Part shown: in pieces, positions 5,111 to 7,096 of the stretch
How the letters are laid out: every line of letters starts with the position of its first letter
Position numbering within the stretch: the stretch's first letter is position 1
Source: an uncultured Ruminococcus sp.
GTDB lineage: Bacteria; Bacillota; Clostridia; Oscillospirales; Acutalibacteraceae
Length of the DNA: 7,096 nt
Assembly: GCA_902773245.1 (NCBI GenBank)
Contig: CACYDY010000019.1
Coordinates: forward strand, 1 to 7,096
Direction of reading: 5' to 3'
Notes under the pieces: model-generated
Database searches by the model: none
The model's input: the letters and a program-made list of their open reading frames with translations, nothing else
Told to the model about the DNA's origin: nothing
Position numbers and translations under genes: made by a program

Positions 5111-6025
5111 ATGGATATAAACGAAAATATTATCAGCATAATAAATCTGGCGAAAGAGAGAGAATGCAGGGTCTGTGAAAACGAGCCGCTCTCAAAATAT
5201 ACAACGTTCAAGATCGGCGGTAATGCAGCCGCTTTGATAATCGTTGAAAACGCAAACGTTTTGTCGGAGCTTTTGGCAAAATGCAGCGAGCTTGACGTTC
5301 CCAATTTTGTCATCGGCAACGGCTCAAATCTTCTTATTGACGACGGCGGCTATCACGGGATCGTTTTCAAGCTTGAAGGAGAGTTCCGACAGATCGCCCT
5401 GATAGATGACAATACCATAAAATGCGCAGCCGGAACGACTCTTGCGAAGCTTTGCAAGTTTGCGCTTGATCATAATCTGAGCGGTCTTGAATTTGCGTGG
5501 GGAATTCCCGGAACGGTCGGCGGCGCGGCATTTATGAACGCAGGCGCTTACGGCGGTGAAATGAAGGACGTTATCAGATCGTCAAGCTACATTACGCCAA
5601 ACGGTACTCTCGGAACGTTTGACGCAAAGCAGATGGAGCTTTCCTATCGCCACAGCGTTTATTCCGACAACAAGTACATAATTACAAGCATAACAGTTGA
5701 GCTTGTCCCCGAAAGACCCGAGGTTATCAGAGAGAAAATGGACGATCTGATGGGAAGAAGAAAATCCAAACAGCCTTTGGAATATCCCAGCGCAGGAAGC
5801 GTTTTTAAGCGCCCCGAAGGATATTTTGCAGGCGGACTTATCGAAGAGTGCGGGCTTAAAGGCAAGCAGATAGGCGGCGCGCAGGTCAGCGAAAAGCACG
5901 CAGGGTTTATTGTCAACAAGGGCGGCGCAACGTGCAAAGACGTTTGCGGTCTGATAAAGTATATTCAGGACGTTGTGCTTGAGAAAAAGGGCGTTTCGCT
6001 GGAATGTGAGATAAGGAAGATCTGA
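5111..6025 (+). CDS. murB: UDP-N-acetylenolpyruvoylglucosamine reductase
   Basis: MurB reduces UDP-GlcNAc-enolpyruvate to UDP-MurNAc with NADPH and bound FAD, the second committed step of peptidoglycan precursor synthesis in the cytoplasm. The 304 residues match the type II (Gram-positive) family. The FAD domain shows YTTFKIGG (30-37), VIGNGSNLLI (67-76) and the loop GIPGTVGGAAFMNAGAYGGE (131-150). Catalytic candidates are Arg180 in SYRHSVY, Ser230 in SAGSVFKRP and Glu300 near the end (ECEIRKI). GGLIEECGLKG and SEKHAGFIVNKG also fit. ATG 5111 has GGAGG 4 nt upstream and gives an N-terminus matching B. subtilis MurB. An in-frame GTG at 5075 overlaps the previous stop and has GAGGAG only 3 nt before it; it would add 12 residues without family similarity. 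Its place between hprK and rapZ ties it to a cell-wall/carbon-flux operon. Confidence 0.97.
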   Translation: MDINENIISIINLAKERECRVCENEPLSKYTTFKIGGNAAALIIVENANVLSELLAKCSELDVPNFVIGNGSNLLIDDGGYHGIVFKLEGEFRQIALIDDNTIKCAAGTTLAKLCKFALDHNLSGLEFAWGIPGTVGGAAFMNAGAYGGEMKDVIRSSSYITPNGTLGTFDAKQMELSYRHSVYSDNKYIITSITVELVPERPEVIREKMDDLMGRRKSKQPLEYPSAGSVFKRPEGYFAGGLIEECGLKGKQIGGAQVSEKHAGFIVNKGGATCKDVCGLIKYIQDVVLEKKGVSLECEIRKI

Positions 6026-6034
6026 GGTGCAGCT

Positions 6035-6901
6035 ATGGAATTTATAATAGTAAGCGGAATATCGGGAGCAGGCAAAACGTCGGTTCTCCACGCTATGGAG
6101 GACATCGGTTTTTATTGTGTTGACAATATACCCCCGGCGCTTTTGACGACTTTTTATGAGCTTTGCGACAAATCGGCTGATGAAAGAATGAAGCGTGTTG
6201 CCGTGGTTCTTGATATTCGTGTAGGAAACTTCTATGAGGAATTTTCCGCAGCCGCCGCAAAATTAAAGAAAGAAAACTATCATTACAAAATACTGTTTCT
6301 TGACGCAAACAACGATATCCTTGTCAGAAGATTCAGGGCGACAAGAAGGAAACACCCCCTTTGCCCCGACGCAACAATATACACCATCAACGAAGCGGTC
6401 AATCTGGAAAGAGAGCTTCTCATGAAGCTAAAGGAATCTGCGGATTATCTTATTGACACGTCTTATCTGTCAACGGGGCAGCTCAAGGAAAGGCTGTCGA
6501 CATTGTTTCTTGACACCGATATTTCCGCTTTGGCAGTTACCTGTATGTCTTTCGGCTTCAAATACGGAGTACCCACCGAGGCTGATCTGATGTTTGACGT
6601 CAGATGTCTGCCCAATCCGTTTTATATCGAGGATCTGAAATACAAAAACGGACTTGATCAGCCCGTTAAGGAATATGTTCTGAAATGGGAACAGACGCAG
6701 GGAATTTTACAAAGGATCATAGACTTTGTGGACTATTCTCTGCCGCTCTACTCGGACGAAGGAAAAAGCCAGCTTTTGATCGCTATCGGCTGCACGGGCG
6801 GAAAACATCGTTCGGTAGCCTTGACTCAGGAGCTTTACACCCATCTGATCGAAAACAAACACAAGGTCAGCGTTCATCACAGAGATATCGGAAAGGCTTG
6901 A
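6035..6901 (+). CDS. rapZ: RapZ/YvcJ family nucleotide-binding protein (RNase adapter family)
   Basis: The 288 residues match RapZ (YvcJ in Bacillus), usually 280-295. The N-terminal kinase-like domain has a Walker A G8-ISGAGK-T15, the DNIPPALL motif (30-37), a DIR motif at 60-62 and RRKHPL (104-109). The C-terminal domain has FGFKYGVPTEADLMFDVRCLPNP (173-195), GLDQPV, the signature GCTGGKHRSV (252-261) and HHRD (281-284). In E. coli RapZ senses glucosamine-6-phosphate and guides RNase E to the sRNA GlmZ. In Firmicutes it binds and hydrolyses nucleotides and is linked to competence, but no GlmZ is known there, so the adapter role should not be assumed. The ATG has GAGGTG 5 nt upstream, overlapping the murB stop; the gap is 9 nt. 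It is the last visible gene of the operon. The usual neighbours yvcK and whiA are not seen before the window ends. Confidence 0.95.
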   Translation: MEFIIVSGISGAGKTSVLHAMEDIGFYCVDNIPPALLTTFYELCDKSADERMKRVAVVLDIRVGNFYEEFSAAAAKLKKENYHYKILFLDANNDILVRRFRATRRKHPLCPDATIYTINEAVNLERELLMKLKESADYLIDTSYLSTGQLKERLSTLFLDTDISALAVTCMSFGFKYGVPTEADLMFDVRCLPNPFYIEDLKYKNGLDQPVKEYVLKWEQTQGILQRIIDFVDYSLPLYSDEGKSQLLIAIGCTGGKHRSVALTQELYTHLIENKHKVSVHHRDIGKA

Positions 6902-6913
6902 TGATCATTGTTT

Positions 6914-6931
6914 GTGTTTTTAATAAAACAC
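6914..6931 (+). other. AT-rich hairpin after rapZ
   Basis: GTGTTTT (6914-6920) and AAAACAC (6925-6931) form a 7-bp perfect stem with loop TAAT, 12 nt after the rapZ stop. The stem has few GC pairs and no T-run follows, so as a terminator it would be weak. It may only protect the mRNA end, or be fortuitous. Confidence 0.3.
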
Positions 6932-6964
6932 TATCCTCGGCGTAAGAAGATATAAAGTTTGATT

Positions 6965-7096
6965 GCAGGGGTTTGGGGACGCAGTCCTATATGCACTAAC
7001 ATAAGTTCGTTAGCGCACAGTTAAAGTTTTTGCCCCGCTTTTTTCAAAAGGCGCCCGTAGGAAGTGCCCTTGGGGTACGGGCAGGTTGCAAGGGCA
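6965..7096. repeat. Structured intergenic repeat after rapZ (copy 2 of the family at 2395), cut by window end
   Basis: This non-coding stretch holds several inverted repeats: TGC-CTAAC (6992-7000) with GTTAG-GCA (7009-7017) across one mismatch, and GCCCGTA (7053-7059) with TACGGGC (7076-7082). TGCCCTT (7065-7071) can also pair with AAGGGCA (7090-7096). The segment TTAAAGTTT..GC....TTTTCAAAAGGC (7021-7052) aligns with 2412-2442, so the two loci carry diverged members of one repeat family. The right end lies outside the window. Confidence 0.55.

Noticed and set aside
5582..6091. 169-codon open frame on the - strand
   Set aside because: It is antisense to murB and the start of rapZ, both certain genes, and its product has no recognisable features.

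Overview
The window looks like a chromosomal piece of an endospore-forming Clostridia (Firmicutes/Bacillota), plausibly of the Ruminococcaceae/Oscillospiraceae type. The reasons are two GerA-class spore-germination genes, an HPr kinase/phosphorylase of the Gram-positive type, strong GGAGG-like ribosome binding sites, moderate base composition, and a long intergenic stretch rich in small structured repeats. The genus is inferred, not shown. All supported genes are on the + strand. No tRNA, rRNA, CRISPR array, transposase or phage gene was seen.

Region 1 (1-2384) is the end of a germinant-receptor operon. The last 78 codons of a GerA (A-subunit) gene are followed 11 nt later by a single 711-codon gene. 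That gene joins a GerB-type ten-helix permease to a GerC-type lipoprotein domain in one reading frame, with a complete lipoprotein signal (KRK ... LLSGC, Cys383) inside the protein. The usual A-B-C gene order is kept, but B and C are fused. This is the most unusual item in the window.

Region 2 (2385-3375, 991 nt) has no convincing gene. It holds a hairpin-rich repeat just after the ger gene, a 46-bp direct repeat, a 48-bp repeat pair whose stems differ partly in a compensatory way, several diverged copies of a CAATGTC..CAACTTAAG motif (two of them possibly the ends of a decayed ~200-bp element), and at its right end a sigma-A-type promoter and a leader hairpin for the next operon.

Region 3 (3376-6901) is a tight four-gene operon: hprK, a YcdX-like PHP metallophosphatase, murB and rapZ. 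It links catabolite signalling through HPr-Ser46 phosphorylation, peptidoglycan precursor synthesis (UDP-MurNAc formation), and the RapZ/YvcJ nucleotide-binding protein family tied to amino-sugar metabolism. Gaps are 5, 32 and 9 nt, which suggests cotranscription from the promoter before hprK. All key catalytic motifs are intact.

Region 4 (6902-7096) is non-coding within the window. It contains an AT-rich hairpin and a second, diverged copy of the repeat family seen after the ger genes. yvcK and whiA, the usual neighbours of rapZ, are not reached before the window ends.
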